Assembly: GCA_008032935.1 (NCBI GenBank)
Contig: CP032039.1
Span: 1,581,413-1,645,412, forward strand
Direction of reading: 5' to 3'
Source of the DNA: Helicobacter pylori
Lineage (GTDB): Bacteria > Campylobacterota > Campylobacteria > Campylobacterales > Helicobacteraceae
Length of the DNA stretch: 64,000 bases
The notes below the pieces were generated by a model, which made no database searches, was not told the DNA's origin, and worked only from the letters and a program-made list of their open reading frames with translations. The translations under genes and the position numbers were made by a program. Shown piece by piece: positions 53,707 through 64,000 of the stretch. Position 1 is the stretch's first letter; every line of letters begins with the position of its first letter.

Positions 53707-55211
53707 TATTCTTTACTCTCAATATTAAAATCGTTTTTAACAGGACGCATCGCTGGGAATAAAATCACATCTTTAATGCTTTTAGCTCCAGTGAGTAGCA
53801 TCACTAATCGGTCAATGCCTATGCCTTGCCCTGCAGTGGGGGGCATTCCATGGGCTAGGGCCCACACGTAATCTTCATCCATGTATTGGGCTTCTTCATC
53901 GCCTTTTTCTTTTTCAGCCACTTGATTTTTAAAGCGTTCTAATTGATCTAAAGGGTCGTTCAACTCGCTAAAGCCATTAGCGATTTCTTTCCCTGCAATG
54001 AACAATTCAAACCTGTCAGCAATATTAGGGTTACTATCGTTGCGTCTGGCTAAGGGACTAATTTCAATAGGGTATTGGGTTACAAAAGTGGGGTTAATGA
54101 GTTGGTGCTCTACAAAATGATCAAACGCTTCAGCGAGCAATTTGCCATGAGTGAGATTGGGCTCTACTTTGATGCCTTGCTCTAACAAATAAGCCAAAAG
54201 CCTGTCTTCTTTTTCCAAAATATCCTTACTAATGCCCCCTATTGTCTCTAAAGCGTCCAAATAGGAAATCACGCTCGTTTGGTTGAAATCCACTTCCATA
54301 TCGTTATAAATGATTTTTGAATCTAAATTTAAAGTCTTTAGCAAGTAGTCAAACAATCTCTTACTGAGTTCAATCAAATCTTCATAAGTGTGATACGCCC
54401 AATAAAATTCAATCATCGTGAATTCGGGGTTATGGCTGTGATCCATGCCCTCATTCCTGAAATTACGATTGATTTCAAACACCGCTTCAAACCCCCCTAC
54501 AATCAAGCGTTTGAGGTATAATTCTGGGGCGATTCTCAAATACCTCTCCACCTCCAAAGCGTTATGGTAAGTGATAAAAGGCCTTGCGTTCGCCCCGCCA
54601 GGAATGGGGTGCATCATGGGGGTTTCCACTTCTAAAAACCCTTCCATTTCAAAAAATTTCCGCACGCTAGAGACAATCAAACTGCGTTTTTTAAACACAT
54701 CTTTAACGCCAGGATTGACGATCAAATCCAAGTAGCGCTGGCGGTAACGCAATTCTATATCGCTTAATCCATGAAACTTTTCAGGTAAAGGCACAATGGT
54801 TTTGCTTAAAATATGAAATTCTAGGGCATGAACGCTCAATTCACCGGTTTTGGTAGCAAAAGGGAAGCCTTTCACCAACACAATATCGCCCACTTCTAAA
54901 TGCTTTTTCAAGCTTTTAAACTCATCGTTCAATTCATTTTGCGAAACATAAGCTTGTAAAATCGCGCTTTCATCTTCAATTTTAATAAAACATGCCTTAC
55001 CCATTAAACGCAAGAGCTTGACCCTCCCTACAACGCTCTCGCATTTTTCTTTGTCTTTAGGCTCTTCTAAATCCTTAACATAAGCGTATTTTTCTAAAAA
55101 AGCGGCGTTGGTGAGGCTTCGTTTCAAGCCATTTTGATAAGGGTTTTTCCCTTCTTCTCTCAAGCTATTGGCTTTATGGATGCGTTGTTGGATGTATTGG
55201 TTAGAAAACAT
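53706..55211 (-). CDS. lysS: Lysyl-tRNA synthetase (class II)
   Basis: This 501-aa enzyme charges tRNA-Lys. The N-terminal OB-fold anticodon-binding domain (about 55-150) precedes the class II core: motif 1 near [14 protein letters not shown], motif 2 in [18 protein letters not shown] (cut at [14 protein letters not shown]) and motif 3 [10 protein letters not shown] near the C-terminus. It is followed by glyA with a 1-bp overlap and preceded by the cvpA-like gene 9 bp upstream. Confidence 0.96.
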   Translation of the reverse strand: MFSNQYIQQRIHKANSLREEGKNPYQNGLKRSLTNAAFLEKYAYVKDLEEPKDKEKCESVVGRVKLLRLMGKACFIKIEDESAILQAYVSQNELNDEFKSLKKHLEVGDIVLVKGFPFATKTGELSVHALEFHILSKTIVPLPEKFHGLSDIELRYRQRYLDLIVNPGVKDVFKKRSLIVSSVRKFFEMEGFLEVETPMMHPIPGGANARPFITYHNALEVERYLRIAPELYLKRLIVGGFEAVFEINRNFRNEGMDHSHNPEFTMIEFYWAYHTYEDLIELSKRLFDYLLKTLNLDSKIIYNDMEVDFNQTSVISYLDALETIGGISKDILEKEDRLLAYLLEQGIKVEPNLTHGKLLAEAFDHFVEHQLINPTFVTQYPIEISPLARRNDSNPNIADRFELFIAGKEIANGFSELNDPLDQLERFKNQVAEKEKGDEEAQYMDEDYVWALAHGMPPTAGQGIGIDRLVMLLTGAKSIKDVILFPAMRPVKNDFNIESKE

Positions 55212-55220
55212 GTGATGCCT

Positions 55221-55922
55221 TTATAGGGGTTCTTTATTAGATGGGGTGGGGTTTGGTGGGGTTTGGTTAGCTTTTGGATCTAGCATGTTTTTAGGCAAGT
55301 CTTTAGCCTTTTCTTTTAAAGATTCCACGCCATTATCCATCGCTTTATTAAAAGACTCTTTATTTTTATTGAAAGATTCTTTATTTTTGACTTCATCGCT
55401 CATTTCTTCAAGATTGTCTTTAAGGTTTTGCTCCACATGTTTGACGCCATCAAGGCGCATGATCTTACTGGCGACGCTTTTCATGGTAGAAAAAAAAGCA
55501 CTTTTTTCTTGCAAGTAGGCGTTAGCGTCTTTCATCACTTCCATTTTAGAGAGTGCATAGAGAATGAAAGAAAGCACTAAAAAAGTCTTCAAGCATGAAA
55601 AAATAAACCCTAACGCTTTGTCTATAATGCCTAACCCGCTAAAGACTAACACCTTGCCTAGCAACACTCCAAAAGCTAAAAAAAACACCCAAATAGACGC
55701 TAACACCAATAAAAAACCGATGAGATTCGTCATGGTTTCATTTCTTAAATCATACAAATGCTCTGAAAATAAATTCCCAACAGCCACAGAATAGCGAGAC
55801 GCTAAATACACGCCAAGCACAATCCCTAAAGTCCCCGCCACTTCACTCACGAAGCCATGATAAAATCCTCTAATCCCAAAGGCTACCACCACCACAAGTA
55901 ACGCCAAATCAATATAATTCAA
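55221..55922 (-). CDS. CvpA family membrane protein
   Basis: This 233-aa protein has four hydrophobic segments in the first 130 residues, with the CvpA pattern IRGFYHGFVSEVAGTLGIVLG (cut at its core, about 18-37), then a charged cytoplasmic tail with NKESFNKNKESFNKA direct repeats. The start is TTG 55,922 (TTGAATTATATTGAT). CvpA relatives are needed for colicin V export or envelope homeostasis; the role here is unknown. A second damaged copy at 63,568-64,000 belongs to the inverted duplicate. Confidence 0.85.
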   Translation of the reverse strand: MNYIDLALLVVVVAFGIRGFYHGFVSEVAGTLGIVLGVYLASRYSVAVGNLFSEHLYDLRNETMTNLIGFLLVLASIWVFFLAFGVLLGKVLVFSGLGIIDKALGFIFSCLKTFLVLSFILYALSKMEVMKDANAYLQEKSAFFSTMKSVASKIMRLDGVKHVEQNLKDNLEEMSDEVKNKESFNKNKESFNKAMDNGVESLKEKAKDLPKNMLDPKANQTPPNPTPSNKEPL

Positions 55923-56105
55923 ACCCTAAACCCAAACCTTTCTCTCATATATCTCGCATAAAGATAGTGAGCGCTCAAAAACGCCCATTACTCTTAAATC
56001 ATGCCAATTCACACTCTTTAGACTTGAAATTTGAAAATAATAACACAACTTAAAAAAAACTACCCTTAAAAAAATCAATCTAAAATTCTTAAATTAAAAT
56101 ATAGC

Positions 56106-56111
56106 TATAAT
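56106..56111 (+). promoter_or_regulatory. Predicted -10 of lnt
   Basis: TATAAT in TAGCTATAATACAC lies 36 bp before the lnt ATG at 56,147 in the gap divergent from the cvpA-like gene. Its counterpart is present in the right arm. Confidence 0.5.
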
Positions 56112-56146
56112 ACACTAAAACAATCTCAAGGTTTCACAATTTAGCC

Positions 56147-57422
56147 ATGCGCCTTCTTCTATTCAATCAAAACGCTTTTTTATTGGCGTGCATGTTTGTT
56201 TCAAGCGTGTATGTGAACGCTGTTTTGGACGCTTATGCGATTGAAAACCCCTATATTTCTATCACACTCACAAGCCTATTAGCCCTTTAAGCATGCTAGC
56301 GTTTTTAAAAACCCCAAAGAATAGCGCTTTTGCTTTGGGTTTTTTCGTGGGGGCGTTATTATTTTACTGGTGTGCTTTAAGCTTCCGCTATTCGGATTTC
56401 ACTTATTATTACCCTTAATCATTGTTTTAATAGCGTTAGTTTATGGGGTTTTATTTTATTTGTTGCTCTATTTGAAAACCCCTACTTCAGGCTTTTGAGT
56501 TTTTTAGGCTCTAGTTTTATCCACCCCTTTGGATTTGATTGGTTAGTCCCGGATAGCTTTTTTTCTTATAGCGTGTTTAGGGTGGATAAGTTATCGCTAG
56601 GGCTTGTTTTTTTGGCTTGCGTTTTTTTGAGTGCTCAAAATCTTAAAAAATACAGGATCATAGGGGTTTTATTGTTGCTTGGCGCGTTGGATTTTAATGG
56701 TTTCAAAACAAGCGATTTAAAAAAGGTTGGAAATATTGAATTAGTCTCTACAAAAACGCCCCAAGATGTGAAATTTGACTCAAATTACCTTAATGATATT
56801 GAAAACAACATTCTTAAAGAAATCAAGCTCGCTCAAAGCAAGCAAAAAACCCTGATTGTTTTTCCAGAGACCGCCTACCCCATCGCTTTAGAAAACTCCC
56901 CCTTTAAAGCGAAGCTAGAAGATTTAAGCGATAATATTGCTATTTTAATAGGGACATTACGCACTCAAGGCTATAGCCTTTATAACAGCTCGTTTTTATT
57001 TTCTAAAGAAAGCGTTCAGATCGCTGATAAAGTGATCTTAGCCCCCTTTGGCGAAACAATGCCTTTACCGGAATTTCTTCAAAAACCCCTTGAAAAGCTC
57101 TTTTTTGGCGAGAGCGCTTATTTATACCGCAACGCTCCCCATTTCAGCGATTTCACATTAGATGATTTTACTTTCCGCCCCCTGATTTGCTATGAAGGCA
57201 CTTCCAAAGCCGCTTATTCAAACAGCCCTTCAAAAATTTTATCGTGATGAGCAATAACGCATGGTTTAGCCCAAGCATTGAACCCACCTTACAAAGAACG
57301 CTTTTAAAATACTACGCAAGGCGTTATGATAAGATCATCTTGCACAGCGCGAATTTTTCAACTTCTTACATTCTAAACCCTAGTTTATTAGGCGATATTC
57401 TTTTTAGGAACGATCATGATTA
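56147..57422 (+). CDS. lnt: Apolipoprotein N-acyltransferase, left-arm copy with frameshifts
   Basis: Lnt adds the third acyl chain to lipoproteins in the inner membrane. The N-terminal helices ([20 protein letters not shown] cut) precede a nitrilase-like domain with the catalytic Glu in FPETAYP and Cys in LICYEGT. Frameshifts occur at about 56,286 (C3; the right arm has C4), at about 56,395, and at about 57,237 (T4; the right arm has T5). The two arms together restore about 425 aa. It ends overlapping the ABC gene by 7 bp. The lipoproteins encoded here are likely substrates. Confidence 0.88.
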
Positions 57423-58053
57423 AAGCGATTAATATTTCTCATGCTTTTGAAAGCCTCTTATAATGGCGTGAATTTGCACATCAAGCCCAAAGAAAGCCTA
57501 GCGATTTTAGGCGTGAGTGGGAGCGGTAAAAGCACGCTTTTAAGCCATTTAGCCACCATGCTAAAACCCAATAGTGGGACGATCGGTTTGTTAGAACACC
57601 AGGATATTTATGCCTTAAATTCCAAAAAGCTTTTGGAATTACGGCGCTTAAAAGTGGGCATAATCTTCCAATCGCATTACCTTTTTAAGGGTTTTAGCGC
57701 TTTAGAAAACTTGCAAGTCGCTTCCATCCTAGCCAAGCAAGAAATAAATCATTCCCTTTAGAACAATTAGGCATAGCCCACACCCTAAAGCAAGGCGTGG
57801 GTGAATTGAGCGGCGGCCAGCAACAACGCTTAAGCATCGCCAGAGTGCTTTCTAAAAAACCTAAAATCATTATCGCTGATGAACCACCGGGAATTTAGAC
57901 ACCACTAGCGCTAATCAGGTCATTAGCATGCTGCAAAATTACATTATAGAAAACGAAGGGGCGTTAGTCTTAGCCACGCATGATGAGCATTTGGCTTTCA
58001 CTTGCTCTCAAGTCTATCGCTTAGAAAAAGAATCTTTAATTAAGGAAAAATAA
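57416..58053 (+). CDS. ABC transporter ATP-binding protein, left-arm copy with frameshifts
   Basis: This short (about 210 aa) ATPase has Walker [25 protein letters not shown] and Walker B IIIADEP. It resembles LolD/MacB-type ATPases in size and in the [17 protein letters not shown]-loop region. The frame is broken near the start (the left arm has FESLL for FEKPLYNG), near 57,760 and at about 57,888 (ADEPPGI for ADEPTGNLD). The right arm repairs some of these. No partner permease is adjacent. It lies between lnt and pseI in one operon. Confidence 0.82.
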
Positions 58054-58054
58054 A

Positions 58055-59069
58055 ATGTTGCAACGCCCTAAAATTGTCGCCGAATTGAGCGCTAATCATA
58101 ACCAGGATTTAAACCTAGCTAAAGAAAGCCTTCATGCCATTAAGGAAAGCGGTGCGGATTTGTCAAGCTCCAAACTTACACGCCAAGCTGCATGACTTTA
58201 GATTCTAAAGAAGATCCTTTCATCATTCAAGGCACTTTATGGGATAAAGAAAATCTGTATGGATTATATCAAAGGCTTCTACCCCCTAGAATGGCATGCT
58301 GAATTGTTTGAGTTGGCTAAAAAGCTTGATTTAGGCATTTTTAGCTCGCCCTTTAGCTCAAAAGCTTTAGAGCTTTTAGAGAGCCTAGATTGCCCCATGT
58401 ATAAAATCGCTAGTTTTGAAATCGTTGATTGGACTTGATTGAAAAGGCCGCTCGCACACAAAAGCCCATTATCCTTTCTAGCGGTATCGCCACACACACC
58501 GAATTGCAAGACGCTATCTCGTTGTGCAAAGGAGTGGGCAATTTTGACATCACCCTTTTAAAATGCGTGAGCGCTTATCCCAGTAAAATAGAAGATGCTA
58601 ACCTATTAAGCATGGTTAAATTAGGCGAAACCTTTGGCGTTAAATTTGGCTTGAGCGATCACACGATTGGTTCTCTTTGTCCCATTTTAGCCACCACTTT
58701 AGGAGCGAGCATGATAGAAAAGCATTTCATTTTAAACAAATCCTTACAAACCCCAGACAGCGCTTTTAGCATGGATTTTAACGAATTTAAAGCATGGTTG
58801 AAGCCATCAAGCAAAGCGTTTAGCCTTAGGCGAAGAAGAGCCTAAAATCAATCCAAAGACTTTAGAGAAGCGAAGATTTTTTGCGCGCTCTTTATTTGTC
58901 ATTAAGGATATTCAAAAAGGCGAAGCATGACTAGCGATAATATCAAAGCCTTACGCCCCAACCTTGGCTTACACCCTAAATTTTATAAAGAAATTTTAGG
59001 TCAAAAGGCATCAAAATTTTTAAAGCCAACACCCCTTTAAGCGCTGATGATATAGAACGCTCACTGTAG
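58055..59069 (+). CDS. pseI: Pseudaminic acid synthase, left-arm copy with frameshifts
   Basis: This NeuB-family enzyme condenses phosphoenolpyruvate with a 6-deoxy-AltdiNAc sugar to make pseudaminic acid, which glycosylates H. pylori flagellins. The ATG with LQRPKIVAELSANHNQDLNLAK (cut at core) starts a TIM barrel with LLKCVSAYPSK and FGLSDHTIGS. A SAF domain near the C-terminus (VIKDIQKGE) follows, ending DDIERSL. About six one-base indels break it (for example near 58,160, 58,270 and 58,436). Merged with the right arm it gives about 340 aa. Confidence 0.88.
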
Positions 59070-59594
59070 ATTTGATTAAAAAATGGGATTTTCAAATTTG
59101 TTTTGTGGTTTTAGATTTGATTTTAAACTCATTTCTTTATTTTATAAACTCTTAAGGGGATAGGGAATATCACTCTCATCACATATTGCAACTAGAGCCT
59201 TATTTAAATTCCAATTAACTTCAATTTTTTAATAAAAACAGATTACTTTGTTGTTATCGTTTAAACTTATAATAAATCCCATTTTTTAGGGAAATATTTT
59301 GCACTTAATACCCATAACCCCAATCAATTCCCTAACCCTAAAGACAGCTTTTTAAGAGATTATCCGCTTGATTAAATCAAGCTCTTATATCAATCTCTTA
59401 TGTTTAATCTTAAAAATGCCTTTGAACATTTTTATTGGCACTCAATGAAAAAAGTCAATCCATTTTAAATAATTTTAATCACAGATTCCACACACGCTCT
59501 AAATAAAGCTCATTAAACAAAGCTCAAATAAGGGGCTGATAATACCCTATGACAAAAGGCTGTTTCTAAAGCACTAGATCAATAAAAAATAATC
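59070..59594. other. Intergenic region between pseI and efp (left arm)
   Basis: About 525 bp hold no gene. They contain copy C of the G-run repeat and a perfect-looking stem (AAGAGATTATCCGCTTGATT with its near complement) around 59,355-59,395. The right arm repeats this at 59,922-60,441. Confidence 0.55.
59300..59375 (-). repeat. Dispersed G-run intergenic repeat, copy C
   Basis: C-runs at 59,311-59,313, 59,318-59,321, 59,330-59,332 and 59,336-59,338 give, on the minus strand, GGATAATCTC, then CTTTAGGGTTAGGG, then GGGG and GGG. The order and spacing (G3-N3-G3-N8-G4-N4-G3) match copies A and B. The right arm has the same site at about 60,150-60,205 with G5 in the third run. Confidence 0.65.
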
Positions 59595-59718
59595 TCACTT
59601 CACCTTTTCAAGATACTCTTCTGTTTCCGTATTGACTTTAATCACTTCACCCTCTAAAACATGGAAAGGCACTTGCACGACCGCACCGGTTTCTAAAGTC
59701 GCTGGTTTTTTGCTCGCG
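59595..59718 (-). CDS. efp: Elongation factor P, C-terminal fragment (left arm)
   Basis: The minus strand encodes [20 protein letters not shown] and continues to [12 protein letters not shown], the C-terminal OB domain of EF-P, in frame for 41 residues. The gene stops abruptly at 59,718, where the sequence turns back on itself, so this is a truncation made by the fold-back. EF-P relieves ribosome stalling at polyproline. It converges with pseI. Confidence 0.88.
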
Positions 59719-59921
59719 ATTTCAAGTGGATGTGCCGCAAGTTGTGGCTTTTAAAGATTGTAGAAACAGCCCCTAATTTTAAGGGCGATACTTCAAGCGC
59801 GAGCAAAAAACCAGCGACTTTAGAAACCGGTGCGGTCGTGCAAGTGCCTTTCCATGTTTTAGAGGGTGAAGTGATTAAAGTCAATACGGAAACAGAAGAG
59901 TATCTTGAAAAGGTGAAGTGA
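59716..59921 (+). pseudogene. efp: Elongation factor P fragment spanning the fold-back point
   Basis: The plus strand starts [11 protein letters not shown] (an extra A near 59,724 and an extra T near 59,749 break the frame), then [11 protein letters not shown] and the same C-terminus as the left fragment, with stop at 59,919-59,921. The 79-nt spacer is thus simply efp sequence present once. GCG at 59,716-59,718 is shared by both arms at the junction. Confidence 0.85.
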
Positions 59922-60441
59922 GATTATTTTTTATTGATCTAGTGCTTTAGAAACAGCCTTTTGTCATAAGGGGTATTATCAGCCCCCTTATTGAGCTTTG
60001 TTTAATGAGCTTTATTTAGAGCGTGTGTGGAATCTGTGATTAAAATTATTTAAAATGGATTGACTTTTTTCATTGAGTGCCAATAAAATGTTCAAAGGCA
60101 TTTTTTAAGATTAAACATAAGAGATTGTATAAGAGCTTGATTAATCAAGCGGATAATCTCTTAAAGCTGTCTTTAGGGTTAGGGAATTTGATTGGGGGTT
60201 ATGGGTATTAAGTGCAAATATTCCCTAAAAAATGGGATTATTATAAGGTTAAAACGATAACAACAAAGTAATCTTGTTTTATTAAAAATTGAAGTTAATT
60301 GGAATTTAAATAAGCTCTAGTTGCAATATGTGATGAGAGTGATATTCCCTATCCCTTAAGAGTTTATAAAATAAAGAAAATGAGTTTAAAATCAAATCTA
60401 AAACCACAAACAAATTTGAAAATCCCATTTTTTAATCAAAT

Positions 60442-61450
60442 CTACAGTGAGCGTTCTATATCATCAGCGCTTAAAGGGTGTTGGCTTTTAAAAATTTTGA
60501 TGCCTTTTGACCTAAAATTTCTTTATAAAATTTAGGGTGTAGCCAAGGTTGGGGCGTAAGGCTTTGATATTATCGCTAGTCAATGCTTCGCCTTTTGAAT
60601 ATCCTTATGACAAATAAAGAGCGCGCAAAAATCTTCGCTTCTCTAAAGTCTTTGGATTGATTTTAGGCTCTTCTTCGCCTAAGGCTAAAACGCTTTGCTT
60701 GATGGCTTCAACCATGCTTTAAATTCGTTAAAATCCATGCTAAAAGCGCTGTCTGGGTTTGTAAGGATTTGTTTAAAATGAAATGCTTTTCTATCATGCT
60801 CGCTCCTAAAGTGGTGGCTAAAATGGACAAAGAGAACCAATCGTGTGATCGCTCAAGCCAAATTTAACGCCAAAGGTTTCGCCTAATTAACCATGCTTAA
60901 TAGGTTAGCATCTTCTATTTTACTGGATAAGCGCTCACGCATTTTAAAAGGGTGATGTCAAAATTGCCCACTCCTTTGCACAACGAGATAGCGTCTTGCA
61001 ATTCGGTGTGTGTGGCGATACCGCTAGAAAGGATAATGGGCTTTTGTGTGCGAGCGGCCTTTTCAATCAAGTCCAAATCAACGATTTCAAACTAGCGATT
61101 TTATACATGGGGCAATCTAGGCTCTCTAAAGCTCTAAGCTTTTGAGCTAAAGGCGAGCTAAAAATGCCTAAATCAAGCTTTTTAGCCAACTCAAACAATT
61201 CAGCATGCCATTCTAGGGGGGTAGAAGCCTTTTGATATAATCCATACAGATTTTCTTTATCCCATAAAGTGCCTTGAATGATGAAAGGATCTTCTTTAGA
61301 ATCTAAAGTCATGCAGCTTGGCGTGTAAGTTTGGAGCTTGACAAAATCCGCACCGCTTTCCTTAATGGCATGAAGGCTTTCTTTAGCTAGGTTTAAATCC
61401 TGGTTATGATTAGCGCTCAATTCGGCGACAATTTTAGGGCGTTGCAACAT
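60442..61450 (-). pseudogene. pseI: pseI, right-arm duplicate with frameshifts
   Basis: This mirrors the left-arm copy. The first 127 codons are open here (61,450 to 61,067), reading through DFVKLQTYTPSCMTL where the left arm is shifted. It is frameshifted later, near LAQKLRALESLD. It adds no new gene. Confidence 0.85.
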
Positions 61451-61452
61451 TT

Positions 61453-62083
61453 TTATTTTTCCTTAATTAAAGATTCTTTTTCTAAGCGATAGACTTGAGA
61501 GCAAGTGAAAGCCAAATGCTCATCATGCGTGGCTAAGACTAACGCCCTTCGTTTCTATAATGTAATTTGCAGCATGCTAATGACCTGATTAGCGCTAGTG
61601 GTGTCTAAATTCCCGGTGGGTTCATCAGCGATAATGATTTTAGGTTTTTTAGAAAGCACTCTGGCGATGCTTAAGCGTTGTTGCTGGCCGCCGCTCAATT
61701 CACCCACGCCTTGCTTTAGGGTGTGGCTATGCCTAATTGTTCTAAAGGGAATGATTTATTTCTGCTTGGCTAGGATGGAAGCGACTTGCAAGTTTTCTAA
61801 GCGCTAAAACCCTTAAAAAGGTAATGCGATTGGAAGATTATGCCCACTTTTAAGCGCCGTAATTCCAAAAGCTTTTGGAATTTAAGGCATAAATATCCTG
61901 GTGTTCTAACAAACCGATCGTCCCACTATTGGGTTTTAGCATGGTGGCTAAATGGCTTAAAGCGTGCTTTTACCGCTCCCACTCACGCCTAAAATCGCTA
62001 GGCTTTCTTTGGGCTTGATGTGCAAATTCACGCCATTATAAAGAGGCTTTTCAAAAGCATGAGAATATTAATCGCTTTATCAT
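61453..62083 (-). pseudogene. ABC ATPase gene, right-arm duplicate with frameshifts
   Basis: This mirrors 57,416-58,053. Here the segment encoding FEKPLYNG and [12 protein letters not shown] is preserved, while other homopolymers are shifted, showing that the errors in the two arms are independent. Confidence 0.82.
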
Positions 62084-63344
62084 GATCGTTTCCTAAAAAG
62101 AATATCGCCTAATAACTAGGGTTTAGAATGTAAGAAGTTGAAAAATTCGCGCTGTGCAAGATGATCTTATCATAACGCCTTGCGTAGTATTTTAAAAGCG
62201 TTCTTTGTAAGGTGGGTTCAATGCTTGGGCTAAACCATGCGTTATTGCTCATCACGATAAAAATTTTTGAAGGGCTGTTTGAATAAGCGGCTTTGGAAGT
62301 GCCTTCATAGCAAATCAGGGGGCGGAAAGTAAAATCATCTAATGTGAAATCGCTGAAATGGGAGCGTTGCGGTATAAATAAGCGCTCTCGCCAAAAAAGA
62401 GCTTTTCAAGGGTTTTTGAAGAAATTCCGGTAAAGGCATTGTTTCGCCAAAGGGGCTAAGATCACTTTATCAGCGATCTGAACGCTTCTTTAGAAATAAA
62501 ACGAGCTGTTATAAAGGCTATAGCCTTGAGTGCGTAATGTCCCTATTAAAATAGCAATATTATCGCTTAAATCTTCTAGCTTCGCTTTAAAGGGGGAGTT
62601 TTCTAAAGCGATGGGGTAGGCGGTCTCTGGAAAACAATCAGGGTTTTTTGCTTGCTTTGAGCGAGCTTGATTTCTTTAAGAATGTTGTTTCAATATCATT
62701 AAGGTAATTTGAGTCAAATTTCACATCTTGGGGCGTTTTGTAGAGACTAATTCAATATTTCCAACCTTTTTTAAATCGCTTGTTTTGAAACCATTAAAAT
62801 CCAACGCGCCAAGCAACAATAAAACCCCTATGATCCTGTATTTTTTAAGATTTTGAGCACTCAAAAAAACGCAAGCCAAAAAAACAAGCCCTAGCGATAA
62901 CTTATCCACCCTAAACACGCTATAAGAAAAAAGCTATCCGGGACTAACCAATCAAATCCAAAGGGGTGGATAAAACTAGAGCCTAAAAAACTCAAAAGCC
63001 TGAAGTAGGGGTTTTCAAAATAGAGCAACAAATAAAATAAAACCCCATAAACTAACGCTATTAAAACAATGATTAAGGGTAATAAATAAGTGAAATCCGA
63101 TAGCGGAAGCTTAAAGCACACCAGTAAAATAATAACGCCCCCACGAAAAAACCCAAAGCAAAAGCGCTATTCTTTGGGGTTTTTAAAAACGCTAGCATGC
63201 TTAAAGGGGCTAATAGGCTTGTGAGTGTGATAGAAATATAGGGGTTTTCAATCGCATAAGCGTCCAAAACAGCTTCACATACACGCTTGAAACAAACATG
63301 CACGCCAATAAAAAAGCGTTTTGATTGAATAGAAGAAGGCGCAT
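62078..63344 (-). pseudogene. lnt: lnt, right-arm duplicate with frameshifts
   Basis: This mirrors 56,147-57,422. It retains [14 protein letters not shown], lost in the left arm, but has its own indels (near 62,497, 62,700 and 62,940). The stop codon is shifted out by a lost T near 62,079. Confidence 0.84.
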
Positions 63345-63567
63345 GGCTAAATTGTGAAACCTTGAGATTGTTTTAGTGTATTATAGCTATATTTTAATTT
63401 AAGAATTTTAGATTGATTTTTTTAAGGGTAGTTTTTTTTAAGTTGTGTTATTATTTTCAATTTCAAGTCTAAAGAGTGTGAATTGGCATGATTTAAGAGT
63501 AATGGGCGTTTTTGAGCGCTCACTATCTTTATGCGAGATATATGAGAGAAAGGTTTGGGTTTAGGGT

Positions 63568-64000
63568 TTGAATTATATTGATTTGGCGTTACTTGTGGTG
63601 GTGGTAGCCTTTGGGATTAGAGGATTTATCATGGCTTCGTGAGTGAAGTGGCGGGGACTTTAGGGATTGTGCTTGGCGTGTATTTAGCGTCTCGCTATTC
63701 TGTGGCTGTTGGGAATTTATTTTCAGAGCATTTGTATGATTTAAGAAATGAAACCATGACGAATCTCATCGGTTTTTTATTGGTGTTAGCGTCTATTTGG
63801 GTGTTTTTTTTAGCTTTGGAGTGTTGCTAGGCAAGGTGTTAGTCTTTAGCGGGTTAGGCATTATAGACAAGCGTTAGGGTTTATTTTTTCATGCTTGAAG
63901 ACTTTTTAGTGCTTTCTTTCATTCTCTATGCACTCTCTAAAATGGAAGTGATGAAAGACGCTAACGCCTACTTGCAAGAAAAAAGTGCTTTTTTTCTACC
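63568..64000 (+). pseudogene. cvpA-like gene, truncated right-arm duplicate
   Basis: TTG 63,568 starts the same NYIDLALLVVVVAFGIRG as the intact copy. Frameshifts occur near 63,629 and 63,827 and the window ends within the gene. The intact copy at 55,221-55,922 is the reference. Confidence 0.85.

Larger units (their letters stand above)
55486..59718 (+). repeat. Left arm of a 4.2-kb inverted duplication
   Basis: This segment, from within the cvpA-like gene to within efp, is repeated as reverse complement at 59,798-64,000. Paired positions sum to 119,516 near the centre (59,718 with 59,798) and 119,486 at the outer ends (55,486 with 64,000), so the arms differ by about 30 net indels. From about 56,280 the left arm has many one-base frameshifts. 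It is most likely a fold-back read at a contig end. Confidence 0.93.
59798..64000 (-). repeat. Right arm of the inverted duplication
   Basis: This arm is the reverse complement of 55,486-59,718 with numerous indels. Where arms conflict in homopolymers it often keeps the coding frame (for example GGGG near 63,207 and AAAAA near 62,260). It should be excluded from gene counts. Confidence 0.93.

Noticed and set aside
55325..55395. Direct repeats NKESFN in the CvpA-like tail as phase variation
   Set aside because: The unit is a multiple of three bases (21 bp), so copy changes keep the frame; it is only length variation.
59070..60441. Long perfect-looking stem as a possible replication or attachment site
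   Set aside because: The symmetry is explained by the 4.2-kb fold-back of the whole region and not by a local element.

Overview
The window is chromosomal DNA of Helicobacter pylori. The evidence is an A+T-rich sequence carrying H. pylori-specific families (Hop and Hof outer membrane proteins, the Sel1-repeat protein HcpA, nifS/nifU as the Fe-S assembly pair, fumarate reductase ordered frdC-frdA-frdB). From memory, the gene order is that of strain 26695 from about HP0234 down to HP0177, read in reverse.

Layout. Positions 0.3-3.5 kb: an envelope/redox cluster on the minus strand (PepSY-like membrane protein, ATP-grasp glutathionylspermidine synthase-like protein, UPF0323 lipoprotein, DsbG/DsbK-like thiol oxidoreductase). 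3.6-9.7 kb: kdsB, then the paralogous porins hopA and hopM around tRNA-Asn(GTT) and a STAS-less SulP transporter. 9.9-17.7 kb: TSUP permease, secreted MsrA-MsrB fusion, radA, a ribbon-helix-helix regulator, nifU-nifS, a coiled-coil/HTH protein and a PEBP-family protein. 17.9-24.6 kb: dxr-cdsA-SLC13-type transporter (minus), then mnmG-dapE (plus). 25-31.8 kb: hcpA, htpG, hofA with an 18-nt A/T tract in its promoter, a GT8 glycosyltransferase phase-varied by AG repeats (here 9 repeats, OFF), and mrp. 31.9-35.6 kb: a 1012-aa OLD-like ATPase-TOPRIM protein (possible defence gene), a small secreted protein and a probable IS200/IS605 relic. 35.7-42.9 kb: a minus-strand run from tpiA through fabI, lpxD, metK, ndk, yceD-like, rpmF and plsX to fabH. 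43-48.8 kb: frdCAB, a phospholipase-D-family lipoprotein and a UPF0114 protein. 49-55.9 kb: a DUF262-DUF1524 (GmrSD-like) gene, a SPOR-domain protein, a DUF1882 protein, glyA, lysS and a CvpA-family protein.

The last 8.5 kb is not ordinary genome. 55,486-59,718 is followed, after a 79-nt spacer, by its own reverse complement (59,798-64,000). Both arms carry many single-base homopolymer indels, and where the arms disagree one arm usually keeps the intact reading frame. This looks like an uncorrected fold-back read at a contig end. The true content is one copy of cvpA-like / lnt / ABC ATPase / pseI / efp. Single-base homopolymer errors also break frdA (twice), glyA, hopA, the PLD lipoprotein and the GmrSD-like gene, so most frameshifts here should be treated as sequencing errors. 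The AG tract in the GT8 gene is a genuine kind of contingency locus.

Structure not explained by genes: an intergenic repeat of about 80 bp with four G-runs (a possible G-quadruplex) occurs near 121-200, 10,805-10,880 and 59,300-59,375, with partial copies near 50,755 and 9,775. The two best candidates for new biology are the OLD-like ATPase-nuclease and the GmrSD-like gene, both set in an otherwise housekeeping region.
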